DNA of 64,000 nt from Paenibacillus massiliensis subsp. panacisoli DSM 21345 (lineage in GTDB: Bacteria > Bacillota > Bacilli > Paenibacillales > Paenibacillaceae), in contig NZ_AUFO01000001.1 in assembly GCF_000426545.1 (NCBI RefSeq), positions 62,001 through 126,000 of the forward strand, given 5' to 3'. Below the pieces are notes generated by a model. It was not told where the DNA came from. It worked only from the letters and a program-made list of their open reading frames with translations, and did no database searches. The translations under genes and the position numbers were made by a program. Numbering within the stretch: the stretch's first letter is position 1; every line of letters starts with the position of its first letter. This document shows positions 19,206 to 28,671 of this stretch, in pieces.

Positions 19206-22200
19206 CGAAGCAATCTATACCTAAGCCGGAAGGCAGCATATGGAGTGATGATCAGTGGGAGGCCATCTCCCGTTCAGGGCAGGACATGCTAGTGGCGGCT
19301 GCGGCAGGCTCGGGCAAGACGGCAGTACTGGTGGAGCGGATTATTCGCAAAATAGCCGATCCAGAATCGGGCTATAGCGTAGATCGCCTGCTAGTAGCTA
19401 CCTTTACCAAGGCCGCTGCAGCCGAGATGCGCCATCGTATTCGTGAAGCGCTGGAGCGATCGCTGGAAGAGAATTCGAATAGTGAGCATATCCGCCGTCA
19501 GCTTGCTTTGCTGGGCAGAGCCTCGATTACTACGCTTCATTCCTTTTGTATGGAAGTGATTCGGCGTCATTATCAATCCATCCCGCTGGACCCTGGCTTT
19601 CGCATCATGAACGAGCATGAGACTGAGATTATGCGTCAGGAGCTACTGGAGGAGATTTTCGAGGAGCAGTATGGATTACACCCGGAGGGCAGTGCCTTTC
19701 GGAGTATGGTCGATTGGTTCAGCGGTGAACGGACTGACGATGCTGTCTATGGCTTGGTGCAGCGATTGTATGACTTTTCGCGAAGCCACCCATGGCCGGA
19801 ATATTGGTTAAGCAGTACGGCTGCAGCATTCCGTACCGAGGATCTGGAGCAGCTCGGAAGATCCGCATGGGTAAGGAGCATCCAGCAGGATGCCATCCTG
19901 TCCTTGCGTGGGGCAGCTAATCTACTGGAGCAAGCCAGGGAAGCAGCAGTACAGCCCGCTGGACCCGCCCCCTATGCCGTAACGGTTGAGGAAGAGCTGC
20001 ACATGGTGCGAGATTTACTGCAGCAGGTGGAGCAGGAGCCTTGGGACGCTTTATACGATGCTTTTCAGGAGATTGCTTTTGGCAAATTGAAGCCCGTAAA
20101 GAAGGACCAGACGGACCCGGTGCTACAGGAGCGTGTAAAGGCTCTGCGCGATAGTGCCAAAAAAACAATAGCTGAGCTCAAGAGCTCATTGTTCGGTCGC
20201 AGACCCGAGCAATTTTTGGCGGAGCTGCACGATGCGGCACCTTTGATGGAGGAGCTAACGAGAGTGATCCATGCGTTCGCTGAGCGCTTCCGTCAGGAGA
20301 AGCAGTCGAGAGGACTAGTGGACTTTAATGACCTGGAGCATTATTGTCTGCACATTCTTCGACATCCCGATTCCACACCGGGACAGCTGCTGCCGTCAGA
20401 TGCGGCACTTGAGTATCGCGCTCTGTTCGATGAAGTCCTCCTGGATGAGTATCAGGATACGAATACTGTCCAGGAGGATATCGTGCGTCTGCTGGCGCGG
20501 GAGCAGCCTGGGAACCGATTCATGGTAGGGGACGTCAAGCAGAGCATCTACCGCTTCCGACTTGCGGAGCCAGGCTTGTTCCTTGATAAATATCATCGCT
20601 TTGGCTTGGAGGAGAATGAGGGTCTGCTGATTGATCTGGCTCGTAATTTCCGCAGTCGTCGTGAGGTAGTGGATGCAGTCAATTTAATTTTCTCACAGAT
20701 TATGAGTGCAGAGGTCGCTGAGATTGTCTACGATGAACGGGCTATGCTGGTCCACGGTGCTTCGTTTCCGGAGGCTTCAGCTGTAGCTGGTTTAGCCGAA
20801 GATAGGAGTGGACAAGAAAAGTACGAACAAGCAGAGAATGGTCAGGAAGCGGCAGTCACACAACCGATGTCGCTGGAGCAAAGATATGAGCCAGAGCTGC
20901 TGCTGATTGAACGGACGAGTTCACAAGAGAGCTATGGTTCTGGCTCCAGCGGTCTTTCCTCATCTGCTGAGGAGGGCGATGCAGAGACCAGGGACGAGGA
21001 GGAACTGGCTGAGCTGGAGACAGCTCGGCTGGAGGCTAGGCTAATTGTGCGAAGAATCAAGGAACTGATCGGAGATACGGCTCCTGCTCTTCCGGTGTAT
21101 GACAAGGCGTTGAAGGCCATGCGTCCTGCACGTTACGGTGACATAGTTATCCTGCTTCGCTCTGCTGCACTGTGGGCTCCGCTAATCATGGAGGAGCTTC
21201 GTCTAGCCAGTATTCCGGCCACAGGGGAGCAGACGAAGGGGTATTTCAAGGCTACTGAAGTGGAGATTATATTGTCCTTGCTGCAGGTTATAGATAATCC
21301 ACGACAGGATATCCCATTGGCTGCTGTGCTACGCTCGCCGATTGTGGGCTTATCGGAGGAAGAGCTGGCGCGCATTCGATTGCAGCAGCCTTCAGGCTCC
21401 TTCTACGATGCAGTCCAACTAGCTGTGTCCCCACTTGAGACACAGGGCATTGCGGAGGCTGCTGTTGGTCTGCAGACAGATACACATCAGCAACGGCAAG
21501 AGGATTCCAGGCTTGCACACTTCATGCACCAGCTTGAAGACTGGAGACGAGCCTCAAGACTTGGGCGTCTCAGTGAGCTGATCTGGCGACTATATCAGGA
21601 GACAGGCTATCTGGACTGGGTTGGAGGGCTTCCCGGTGGTATGCAGCGCCAGAGCAATCTTAAGGCACTATATGATCGGGCTCGTCTATATGAGCAGTCC
21701 ACATCGAATCGAGGGTTGTTCCGGTTCCTCACCTTCCTGAACAGATTGCGTGAGCATGGCGGTGATCTGGGTGCAGTCGCTACGGAGACGGATACAGATC
21801 AGGCTGTACGCATCATGACGATTCACAAGAGTAAAGGGTTGGAGTTCCCGATTGTCTTTGTGGCAGGAACAGCAAAGATGTTCAATCGGCAGGATCTGAA
21901 CATGCCATTCCTGATGCATAAAGAGCTGGGGTTTGGTCCGAAATATGTAGCAGAGAAGGTGCGCGTAAGCTATCCTACACTGGCCCATCTGGCGATTCGG
22001 CGCCGCCTGCAGCTTGAACTGCTTGCCGAGGAGATTCGGGTGCTGTATGTAGCCCTGACTCGCCCGCGCGAGAAGCTGATTATGACAGGAACGGTGCGTG
22101 ATCTCGCCGCGCGGGTGCTTGCATGGTCTGGTGTAAGTGGCCATGATTCCCCCGCATTACCTGACTATGTGCTTGCTTCTGCTCGCAGCTATCTAGATTG

Positions 22201-23521
22201 GCTGGGTCCAGCATTAATTCGTCATCCGTCTGCCGTCGTGCTAAGAGAAGCGGTCGGCTTGGAGCATGAGGTTCCAGGGGCGTCATCGCTTCCATCAGCT
22301 CTGCTACAAGGAGATTGGCAGGTTCATGTACATCGTTCTGACGAGCTGCTTATGGATCAGGGTGCTAGCACAGGCGCAGCAGCCGACAAGGCTGTGGACC
22401 TAGCGTTTGAGAGCAGAATAAGAGCGTTACGCGCTGGTCAGGTCATTGGAACAGGGGATACGGATAAACAAGAACATGGTGCTGTAACAGGTGATAAGAC
22501 AGAGTATCCAACAGTCGAGTACGGGGCAGAAGAGGATGCTGTGCAAGAAAAGAGCACAGAAGCGGAAGTATTGGAACAAGCTCAGATTGCTGATACGCTC
22601 GCAGCGCTAATCTGGACTTATCCGTATGCGCTGGCTGGGCAGATTGCAGCCAGTACCTCAGCTACGGAGATGAAGCGAACAGCCGATGTACAGGAGCAGC
22701 TATCTGTAACCTGGGAGGAATGGCAAGGTGCTGATCGGCAGCGACCTACTGATTCACTAGGCAGGGTTGACACGCCGGCTGAGGATTCGCCTGCAAATAA
22801 GCTGCCTCGGGAGAATCTGAGTCAGGGGGGGACAACTGAGGCTGGTACATCCGTTCGTCAGGCTACTGTTCCTTTAGGAGCGGGAAAGACCTCAGCACTG
22901 CAGCTTCGGAGACCCCGATTCATGGAGAATAAAGCGCTTAGTCCTACGGAACGAGGCACAGTCTACCATACCATGCTGCTTCATCTTCCCTTGCAAGGAC
23001 CTATCACACAAGAAAGCATAGAGGCTACCCGGAGGCATCTTGTGGACGCGGAGATTTTGCTGGAGCAGCATGCAGCGGTGGTGGATGCTGCGGTGCTCGA
23101 ACGTATTTTTGCAAGTCCGATTGGACAGCGAATGTTAACGGCGGAGCAGGTCTGGAGAGAACAACCGTTCAGCTACGCACTGCCAGTAAACGAATATCTG
23201 CGTATGTCCCGCTACCGTGGGGGTCTGGAGCTCTTATCCTCACGATCAACTGAGATCGCGAATGATAAGGTGATGGTAAAAGGGATCGTGGATTGTATGT
23301 TTGAGGATTCAGAGGGACTGGTCCTGATTGACTATAAGACCGATCAGATCTCTGAATATCGACCGATGGACAGGCTTGTTGAGCAGTATAGCTTTCAGCT
23401 AGAGCTGTATGCCAGAGTGATGAAGGGTATCCTGCATAAGCCTGTAGCTGAGTGCTGGCTGTGCTTCCTAGAGACAGGCGAATTCGTACGTGTAGAAGTC
23501 CGTTCAGATGCAAGCAATTAA
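19202..23521 (+). CDS. addA: ATP-dependent helicase/nuclease subunit AddA
   Basis: AddA is the UvrD-like helicase and second nuclease of AddAB. The ATG at 19202 overlaps the addB stop and has GGAGGCGGGG upstream; it gives 1439 residues. Walker A AAAAGSGKT has K39, and the Walker B motif LDEYQDTN has D415-E416. The RecB-like nuclease is seen as H1256 (GTVYHTM), D1364 (GIVDCMFED) and D1377/K1379 (LIDYKTDQ). It is about 200 residues longer than B. subtilis AddA (1232). Two acidic, Gln/Ser/Thr-rich low-complexity stretches account for this, at about 527-600 (within the helicase part) and 1085-1240 (before the nuclease domain). Confidence 0.97.
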   Translation: MTKQSIPKPEGSIWSDDQWEAISRSGQDMLVAAAAGSGKTAVLVERIIRKIADPESGYSVDRLLVATFTKAAAAEMRHRIREALERSLEENSNSEHIRRQLALLGRASITTLHSFCMEVIRRHYQSIPLDPGFRIMNEHETEIMRQELLEEIFEEQYGLHPEGSAFRSMVDWFSGERTDDAVYGLVQRLYDFSRSHPWPEYWLSSTAAAFRTEDLEQLGRSAWVRSIQQDAILSLRGAANLLEQAREAAVQPAGPAPYAVTVEEELHMVRDLLQQVEQEPWDALYDAFQEIAFGKLKPVKKDQTDPVLQERVKALRDSAKKTIAELKSSLFGRRPEQFLAELHDAAPLMEELTRVIHAFAERFRQEKQSRGLVDFNDLEHYCLHILRHPDSTPGQLLPSDAALEYRALFDEVLLDEYQDTNTVQEDIVRLLAREQPGNRFMVGDVKQSIYRFRLAEPGLFLDKYHRFGLEENEGLLIDLARNFRSRREVVDAVNLIFSQIMSAEVAEIVYDERAMLVHGASFPEASAVAGLAEDRSGQEKYEQAENGQEAAVTQPMSLEQRYEPELLLIERTSSQESYGSGSSGLSSSAEEGDAETRDEEELAELETARLEARLIVRRIKELIGDTAPALPVYDKALKAMRPARYGDIVILLRSAALWAPLIMEELRLASIPATGEQTKGYFKATEVEIILSLLQVIDNPRQDIPLAAVLRSPIVGLSEEELARIRLQQPSGSFYDAVQLAVSPLETQGIAEAAVGLQTDTHQQRQEDSRLAHFMHQLEDWRRASRLGRLSELIWRLYQETGYLDWVGGLPGGMQRQSNLKALYDRARLYEQSTSNRGLFRFLTFLNRLREHGGDLGAVATETDTDQAVRIMTIHKSKGLEFPIVFVAGTAKMFNRQDLNMPFLMHKELGFGPKYVAEKVRVSYPTLAHLAIRRRLQLELLAEEIRVLYVALTRPREKLIMTGTVRDLAARVLAWSGVSGHDSPALPDYVLASARSYLDWLGPALIRHPSAVVLREAVGLEHEVPGASSLPSALLQGDWQVHVHRSDELLMDQGASTGAAADKAVDLAFESRIRALRAGQVIGTGDTDKQEHGAVTGDKTEYPTVEYGAEEDAVQEKSTEAEVLEQAQIADTLAALIWTYPYALAGQIAASTSATEMKRTADVQEQLSVTWEEWQGADRQRPTDSLGRVDTPAEDSPANKLPRENLSQGGTTEAGTSVRQATVPLGAGKTSALQLRRPRFMENKALSPTERGTVYHTMLLHLPLQGPITQESIEATRRHLVDAEILLEQHAAVVDAAVLERIFASPIGQRMLTAEQVWREQPFSYALPVNEYLRMSRYRGGLELLSSRSTEIANDKVMVKGIVDCMFEDSEGLVLIDYKTDQISEYRPMDRLVEQYSFQLELYARVMKGILHKPVAECWLCFLETGEFVRVEVRSDASN

Positions 23522-23545
23522 TAATAACAGTGAATAAGTACATGC

Positions 23546-23627
23546 ACAAGCACAAGTGAATAAATACAGTGGACAAGTACAAGTGAAATAAATACAGTGC
23601 ACAAGTACAAGTGAATAAATACAGTAA
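23546..23627 (+). repeat. Three tandem 27/28-bp repeats between addA and sbcD
   Basis: The copies lie at 23546-23572, 23573-23600 and 23601-23627. They read ACAAGNACAAGTG then AAATAAATACAGT with 1-3 differences between copies. Degenerate partial copies flank them (ACAGTGAATAAGTACA from 23528; GAATAAGTACAAGTG at 23641-23655). The array fills the addA-sbcD gap and ends about 8-10 bp before the sbcD ribosome site. No spacers separate the copies. Confidence 0.85.
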
Positions 23628-23676
23628 ATAAAAATCAGGTGAATAAGTACAAGTGTGTGCGAAAGGAGGAACCAGC

Positions 23677-24891
23677 ATGAGAATATTGCATACCGCAGAT
23701 TGGCATCTAGGCCGGACACTGGAAGGGCGAAGTCGTGTAAAGGAGCAGGAAGCCTTTCTGGAGGAGCTCGTTCGAATCGCTGATGACCAGCAGGTGGATT
23801 TGATTCTGATGGCTGGCGATGTATATGACTCCGTGAATCCGCCGGCGGTTGCCGAGCAGATGTTCTATGAAGCAGCGGCGCGTCTTACGGATCATGGTCG
23901 GCAGCTAGCGGTTATTGCCGGGAATCATGACCAGCCGGAGCGCGTGGCTTCCGTCAAGCCTCTTGTCCAACGCCGAGGCATTGAGCTAGTAGGTCTGCCT
24001 GGCTCGGAGGCCCTTCGAATCCATGTGCCCCGTACAGATGAGGTAGCTTGTCTGGCGGCCCTTCCTTACCCGTCAGAGGCTCGATTGAACGAGCTGCTGA
24101 CGGTGGAGGGGGATGAGGGAGTGCTGCGTGGGGCCTACAGTACACGAGTAGGTAAATTAATGTCTCACATGGCAGCGTCATTCCGACCAGACACCGTGAA
24201 TTTGGCAATGAGCCATATTTATGTTCTAGGCGGTCTGGAGACAGATTCGGAAAGACCCATTCAAGTCGGAGGAGCCTATACTGTCGATCCCTCAGCCCTG
24301 GCTACTGGTGCCCAGTATACTGCGCTTGGGCATCTTCACAGACCCCAGCATGTAAAAGGTGAGGGAGTAATTCGTTATAGCGGATCTCCATTGGCCTACA
24401 GCTTCTCGGAGGCGGGGCAGGCGAAATCGGTCACGATTATTGATGCTTCTCCTGGAAAGGATATACAGCTTGAGGAACTGCATTTGACGAGCGGTCGTCC
24501 GCTAGTTCGTTGGCGGGCTAAGGGAGGTCTGGAGGAGGTATATCGCTGGCTTGATGAAGGGCTGGACAAGACGGCCTACATTGATCTGGAGATTACCTTG
24601 ACCGAAGCGATGTCTATGGGGGATATTCAGCGTCTACGCAAAAGCAGGGACGGCATTATCCATATTCGCCCAATTTATCCCGAGATGGTCACCTCTATGG
24701 TAGAGCAGCAGCGCTCCGAGTTACCCTTGCCTGAGCTGTTTCGCTCCTTTTACCAGCGACAGACTGGGGGGGCTGAAGCGGAAGATGCGCTTGTGAAGCT
24801 TTTTCTGGAACTGGTGGACGAGGATGCGGACCGTGAAGCTGTATTTTCAGAGGATTCAGTTGGTGAGAGTGGTGAGGGGATACCGTCATGA
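23677..24891 (+). CDS. sbcD: Exonuclease subunit SbcD (Mre11 homologue)
   Basis: SbcD is the metal-dependent nuclease of the SbcCD complex, which opens hairpins and trims protein-blocked DNA ends. The 404-residue product starts at ATG 23677 (MRILHTADWHLGR) behind AAAGGAGG; an in-frame upstream ORF start at 23653 is not used. Calcineurin-like motifs are visible: D8/H10 (ADWHLG), MAGDVYDSVNPP, VIAGNHDQPER and ALGHLHRPQ. The C-terminal half contains the SbcC-binding region. Its TGA overlaps the sbcC ATG. Direct linkage to addAB makes this a double-strand-break repair cluster. Confidence 0.96.
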   Translation: MRILHTADWHLGRTLEGRSRVKEQEAFLEELVRIADDQQVDLILMAGDVYDSVNPPAVAEQMFYEAAARLTDHGRQLAVIAGNHDQPERVASVKPLVQRRGIELVGLPGSEALRIHVPRTDEVACLAALPYPSEARLNELLTVEGDEGVLRGAYSTRVGKLMSHMAASFRPDTVNLAMSHIYVLGGLETDSERPIQVGGAYTVDPSALATGAQYTALGHLHRPQHVKGEGVIRYSGSPLAYSFSEAGQAKSVTIIDASPGKDIQLEELHLTSGRPLVRWRAKGGLEEVYRWLDEGLDKTAYIDLEITLTEAMSMGDIQRLRKSRDGIIHIRPIYPEMVTSMVEQQRSELPLPELFRSFYQRQTGGAEAEDALVKLFLELVDEDADREAVFSEDSVGESGEGIPS

Positions 24892-27800
24892 AGCCGATTC
24901 TATTAAAAGTTGGAGGTCTGCAAAGCTACAGGGAGACGCAGGAGATTCAGTTCGAGCAGCTGACCGAGACAGGTCTGTTCGGGATTTTCGGGCCTACTGG
25001 CAGTGGGAAATCAACGCTACTGGATGCTATTACACTATCCTTGTACGGGAAGGTAGAGAGAGCGGTTAATGGAACACAGGGCATCATGAATCATGCAGAG
25101 GATTCGCTCTCGGTGCAGTTCACCTTTGAGCTGATGTCTGCTGACGGACCGCTGCGCTATCGGGTGGAGCGGCGTTTTAAGCGGACATCTGGTGTATCGG
25201 TCAGCAATACACTGAGCCGAATCGTCTCTATTACGCCTGAGGGTGATCAGGTACTCGCAGACAAGCTCGCAGATGTTACACGGTGCGTTGAGGATATCAT
25301 CGGTCTGAAGATGGATGATTTTACGAGAGCCGTAGTATTGCCGCAAGGAAAATTTGCCGAGTTCCTGTCCTTGAAGGGCAGTGAGCGCAGACAGATGCTT
25401 CAGCGGCTATTTCACCTCGAGCGCTATGGCGACCAGCTTGCCCAGAAGCTTAGCGCGCGCGTGAAGGCGAGCGAGGCGGCTTTGAGAACGCTGGAGGCTG
25501 AGCAGCAGGGGCTTGGGCAAGCGGGAGAGGAAGCGCTCAAGGAGACGGAGGGACGACTGAAGGAAGCTGTAGTTGCAGCTGCGAAGATCCGCTCTGAGCT
25601 GGAGCAGCTGTCAGGTGAGGCGGAGGCTATGCGCAAGCTGCGTGAACTGATTGTCGAACTGGACGGGCGCAAGGTCGAGCTTGAATGTCTTACTTCCCGC
25701 GAGTCGGCGATCGCTGAGCTTGAGCAGCGGCTGGCCATGGCGGAAAGTGCAGCTTCGCTGCTGCCTGTGCTGCAGGAGTGGAGACGCTCGGTTGAGCATG
25801 CCGAGCAGCAGGAGCGAAGCGCCCGTGAAGCTCAGTTGGCGGCGCAGCAAGCTGAGGATGCAGCAATGAAAGCTGCTGAATCTGATGAGCGTGCGCAAAG
25901 GGCACTCACGGAGGAAGAACCAAAGCTTCTCGTTCGCATAGATCAGTTGGAGCAGGCTCAGGCGCTTCAACGGGATGTCGAGGAGCTCTCGATCCGTTGT
26001 GACCAAGTAGTGCAGCAGTTAACCGCAGCCAGGCAACAAAGAGAGCAGCTTGAGAGCACGCTTACGCGTGAACGGGAGCTGTATGCTCGTGGAGCTACCC
26101 GTCAGAAGGAGCTGCAGCAGGAGTTGGAGCAGGTTGAGGTAAAACTCGAAGAGCGGCAGCTCCTTCTAAATGCCCTACAGCAGGTCCAGCAGTTACGGAC
26201 ATGGACAGAGCAACTTCATGAAGCCGAAGGGGAACTGACAGCACAGGAGCAGCTGGTGGCGCGTGCTAGGGCCGTAGAGAAGCAGCTATCAGAGGAGGTT
26301 GCAGAGCTTGCATCCAGCCATCAACAGCTTGCTGAGCTTGCGTCCAGTCAAGTAGAACGTTGGCTTAGCCTGCAGGAGCGTATGAAGGATGAGGGAGTAG
26401 CCCTATCGGCAGCGCTTGAGCACCAGCGTAGGGAGCGGCAGGAAGAGGAGCTCCATAGACTCGCTACCAGACTCGCGGCTGGCCTGCAACAGGGTGAGGC
26501 TTGTCCAGTGTGCGGCTCATTGGAGCATCCTGCGCCAGCAGCTGTAATAACTGCTGAGCAGCAGGCAGCTTCTGAGCTGGAGCAGCTTCAGGAGCTTAGT
26601 AGCGAGCTGCAGGACCTGCGAATAGAGCTACGCCAGCGGCTTCAGGAGTACCAGAATATACAGCTGCAGCTACCGTCGTATACAGCAGAGGCTGCAGCAG
26701 CACTAGCAGAGCCCATGTCAGTGACCGATGTAGCATCTGCACGGACAAATAGCCCAAGCGAAGTCGCTGGCACTATTCGTAGCGTCAAGGATTGCCAATC
26801 TGCACTGAGTGAGCTGAAGGAATCCTTGACGGAGCTTCGGAGCTATACCCAGACGCTTCAGGAGCAGTTCACAGCTCTTCAGCAGCGTGAGAAGTCTATT
26901 CACCAGAAGCACATACGAGCCCTTGCCGAGCGCGAAGCCGCCGAAGCGGCTTACATACAGGCTGAGCGCAAGCGCAATACCCTCTTCGAACGCCGGACGA
27001 ATGCCGAATCCAGCTGGCAACAGGAGCATCCTGGAATGTCGATTCAGCAGACTGAGGAGCAATATCGTGTGCTGCAAGAGCGAGATGAACGAGCTGAGGA
27101 TATTCGAAAACGGCTGAGTACCAGTGTGAGCTTTCTTGAAGAGAAGCAGGCTGCTGTGCAGCAACTGGAGCAGGAAGTAGTCCAATTGGACAAGCAGATT
27201 ATCACGCTGGATGGGGAGCTTGGAGGCAAACAAGAGCTGCTGAAGGAGAAGTCCAGCCGCCTTCATTCCTGGATCGGTGATGGACATGCAGGACAGTTGT
27301 TGCAGGAGTCCCGTACCCGTCTTGAGGTACTCCGGGAGGAGTCTCGAAGCAATCGCGCTGTCAAGCTGCAATCCGAGGAGCGTAAGCACGATACTTCCAG
27401 AACGCTGCTGCTGGCAAGGCAGACAGCAACAGCAGCTGTAGAACGGAGAACAAGTGCCGAGGAGCAATGGAATGAGCAGCTTGGGAGGTCTTCCTTTGCC
27501 ACGGAGCAGCAGGTGCTATCCTCTATTCTGGATGAAGCAAGTGCGAACCAGCATCGTCAGGAGGTGCTGAATCATCGAGAGCTGGAGAAAGAGGTGCGTA
27601 CACATGTACGACATCTTCAGGAGCGTCTGTCTGGTGCTGAACTGACCGAAGAGCAGTGGCAAGAACACCAGGCCCGGCTGAGGGAAGCCCGTGAACGTGA
27701 CGAAACAGCGATGAGCGAGAAGGCGAAGGCGGAACGGGACTGGGAAGATATCCAGCTTCGTCATGTTCGATGGAAGGAGCTGGAGCATCAGCGGACGCAG

Positions 27801-28322
27801 CTTGTCGCTGAGAGCGAGCAGTTGTCCAAGCTGCAGAGCTGTCTGCGAGGCAATGCCTTTGTGGAATACATTGCCGAGGAGCAGCTTATTCAAGTCAGTC
27901 AGTCGGCTTCACAGCGGCTTCGGTTCCTGACGAGACAACGCTACGCGCTGGAAGTCGATTCAGGAGGCGGGTTCGTCATTGTGGATGATGCGAATGGGGG
28001 GATGAAGCGGCCTGTGTCCACACTATCGGGAGGTGAGACCTTCTTGACCTCGCTAGCCTTGGCATTGGCCCTTTCTGCCCAGATTCAATTGCGTGGTCAA
28101 TATCCACTTCAGTTCTTCTTCCTCGATGAAGGGTTCGGCACACTGGACCCAGAGCTACTGGATACGGTCATCTCATCGCTGGAGAAGCTGCACCATGATC
28201 AGCTATCCGTCGGGGTCATCAGCCACGTCCCGGAGCTGCGTGCACGCCTTCCACGTAAAATTGTAGTGCTTCCACCTGACCGAGAGGGTGGCGGCTCTAG
28301 AGTAGTGATGGAGACGCTGTAA
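24888..28322 (+). CDS. sbcC: ATPase subunit SbcC (Rad50 homologue)
   Basis: SbcC is the SMC-like ATPase partner of SbcD. The 1144-residue protein has Walker A GPTGSGKST with K41. Very long Glu/Gln/Leu-rich coiled-coil arms (about 180-520 and 580-1000) meet at a zinc-hook CPVC (C539-C542). The ABC signature LSGGETFLTSL begins at about 1046, and Walker B is FFLDEGFGTLD (D1080-E1081). ATG overlaps the sbcD stop (ATGA at 24888-24891). Coding Gln runs produce many opposite-strand Leu-rich ORFs that are not genes. It ends about 100 bp before a structured RNA or terminator element. Confidence 0.96.
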   Translation: MKPILLKVGGLQSYRETQEIQFEQLTETGLFGIFGPTGSGKSTLLDAITLSLYGKVERAVNGTQGIMNHAEDSLSVQFTFELMSADGPLRYRVERRFKRTSGVSVSNTLSRIVSITPEGDQVLADKLADVTRCVEDIIGLKMDDFTRAVVLPQGKFAEFLSLKGSERRQMLQRLFHLERYGDQLAQKLSARVKASEAALRTLEAEQQGLGQAGEEALKETEGRLKEAVVAAAKIRSELEQLSGEAEAMRKLRELIVELDGRKVELECLTSRESAIAELEQRLAMAESAASLLPVLQEWRRSVEHAEQQERSAREAQLAAQQAEDAAMKAAESDERAQRALTEEEPKLLVRIDQLEQAQALQRDVEELSIRCDQVVQQLTAARQQREQLESTLTRERELYARGATRQKELQQELEQVEVKLEERQLLLNALQQVQQLRTWTEQLHEAEGELTAQEQLVARARAVEKQLSEEVAELASSHQQLAELASSQVERWLSLQERMKDEGVALSAALEHQRRERQEEELHRLATRLAAGLQQGEACPVCGSLEHPAPAAVITAEQQAASELEQLQELSSELQDLRIELRQRLQEYQNIQLQLPSYTAEAAAALAEPMSVTDVASARTNSPSEVAGTIRSVKDCQSALSELKESLTELRSYTQTLQEQFTALQQREKSIHQKHIRALAEREAAEAAYIQAERKRNTLFERRTNAESSWQQEHPGMSIQQTEEQYRVLQERDERAEDIRKRLSTSVSFLEEKQAAVQQLEQEVVQLDKQIITLDGELGGKQELLKEKSSRLHSWIGDGHAGQLLQESRTRLEVLREESRSNRAVKLQSEERKHDTSRTLLLARQTATAAVERRTSAEEQWNEQLGRSSFATEQQVLSSILDEASANQHRQEVLNHRELEKEVRTHVRHLQERLSGAELTEEQWQEHQARLREARERDETAMSEKAKAERDWEDIQLRHVRWKELEHQRTQLVAESEQLSKLQSCLRGNAFVEYIAEEQLIQVSQSASQRLRFLTRQRYALEVDSGGGFVIVDDANGGMKRPVSTLSGGETFLTSLALALALSAQIQLRGQYPLQFFFLDEGFGTLDPELLDTVISSLEKLHHDQLSVGVISHVPELRARLPRKIVVLPPDREGGGSRVVMETL

Positions 28323-28422
28323 GTAGCGATTCATTCGTAACGTCATTCGCAACGTGATATTCTTCACAGAGACAGATTCAAGGTGCTGTTATAATACAGC
28401 TAAGCCGACATACTATACCTTT

Positions 28423-28500
28423 GCATTCCCTAGGGCAGATCATCCGAATTGATGAGATGCTGTCCCGGTCTCCGAAGACCGAGAGGGGATGCTTTTTTTT
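28423..28500 (+). ncRNA. Putative structured RNA with a three-way junction and U-run
   Basis: Three helices can be drawn. P1 is GCATTCCCT (28423-28431) with AGGGGATGC (28484-28492). P2 is GGGCAG/CTG-T-CCC (28433-28438/28460-28466), topped by TCATC/GATGA (28440-28444/28451-28455) with loop CGAATT. P3 is GGTCT/AGACC (28467-28471/28476-28480) with loop CCGA. Eight T follow P1, so P1 doubles as a terminator stem. A TATAAT hexamer lies at 28390-28395, about 30 bp upstream, but its -35 is unclear. It matches no riboswitch class I can recall; it may simply be the sbcC terminator. The rest of the 28323-28671 gap shows nothing else clear. Confidence 0.55.
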
Positions 28501-28671
28501 ATCCTAATAAATATTACTGGCTGTGATTTCTTCATCTCCTCGATATAGCCAAGGAGTACAAGCGCTGCGTATTAGCTTCCTCTGTGTCTATAGGTCAATG
28601 CTGAATTTCAAGTAGCAAAGAGCCTATTTCTGAATACTATACAGCAGAAGCTATGAGGAGGAATGCAGGAT

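Noticed and set aside
23546..23627. CRISPR array
   Set aside because: Copies abut without spacers and no cas genes are near.
23169..23719. Minus-strand ORFs rich in Tyr/Leu/Cys opposite the addA end and repeat array
   Set aside because: They are produced by the tandem repeat read in reverse and overlap addA/sbcD; low-complexity, no start signal.
26718..27467. 249-codon minus-strand ORF within sbcC
   Set aside because: Shadow of the Gln/Glu coiled coil, giving Leu-rich nonsense.
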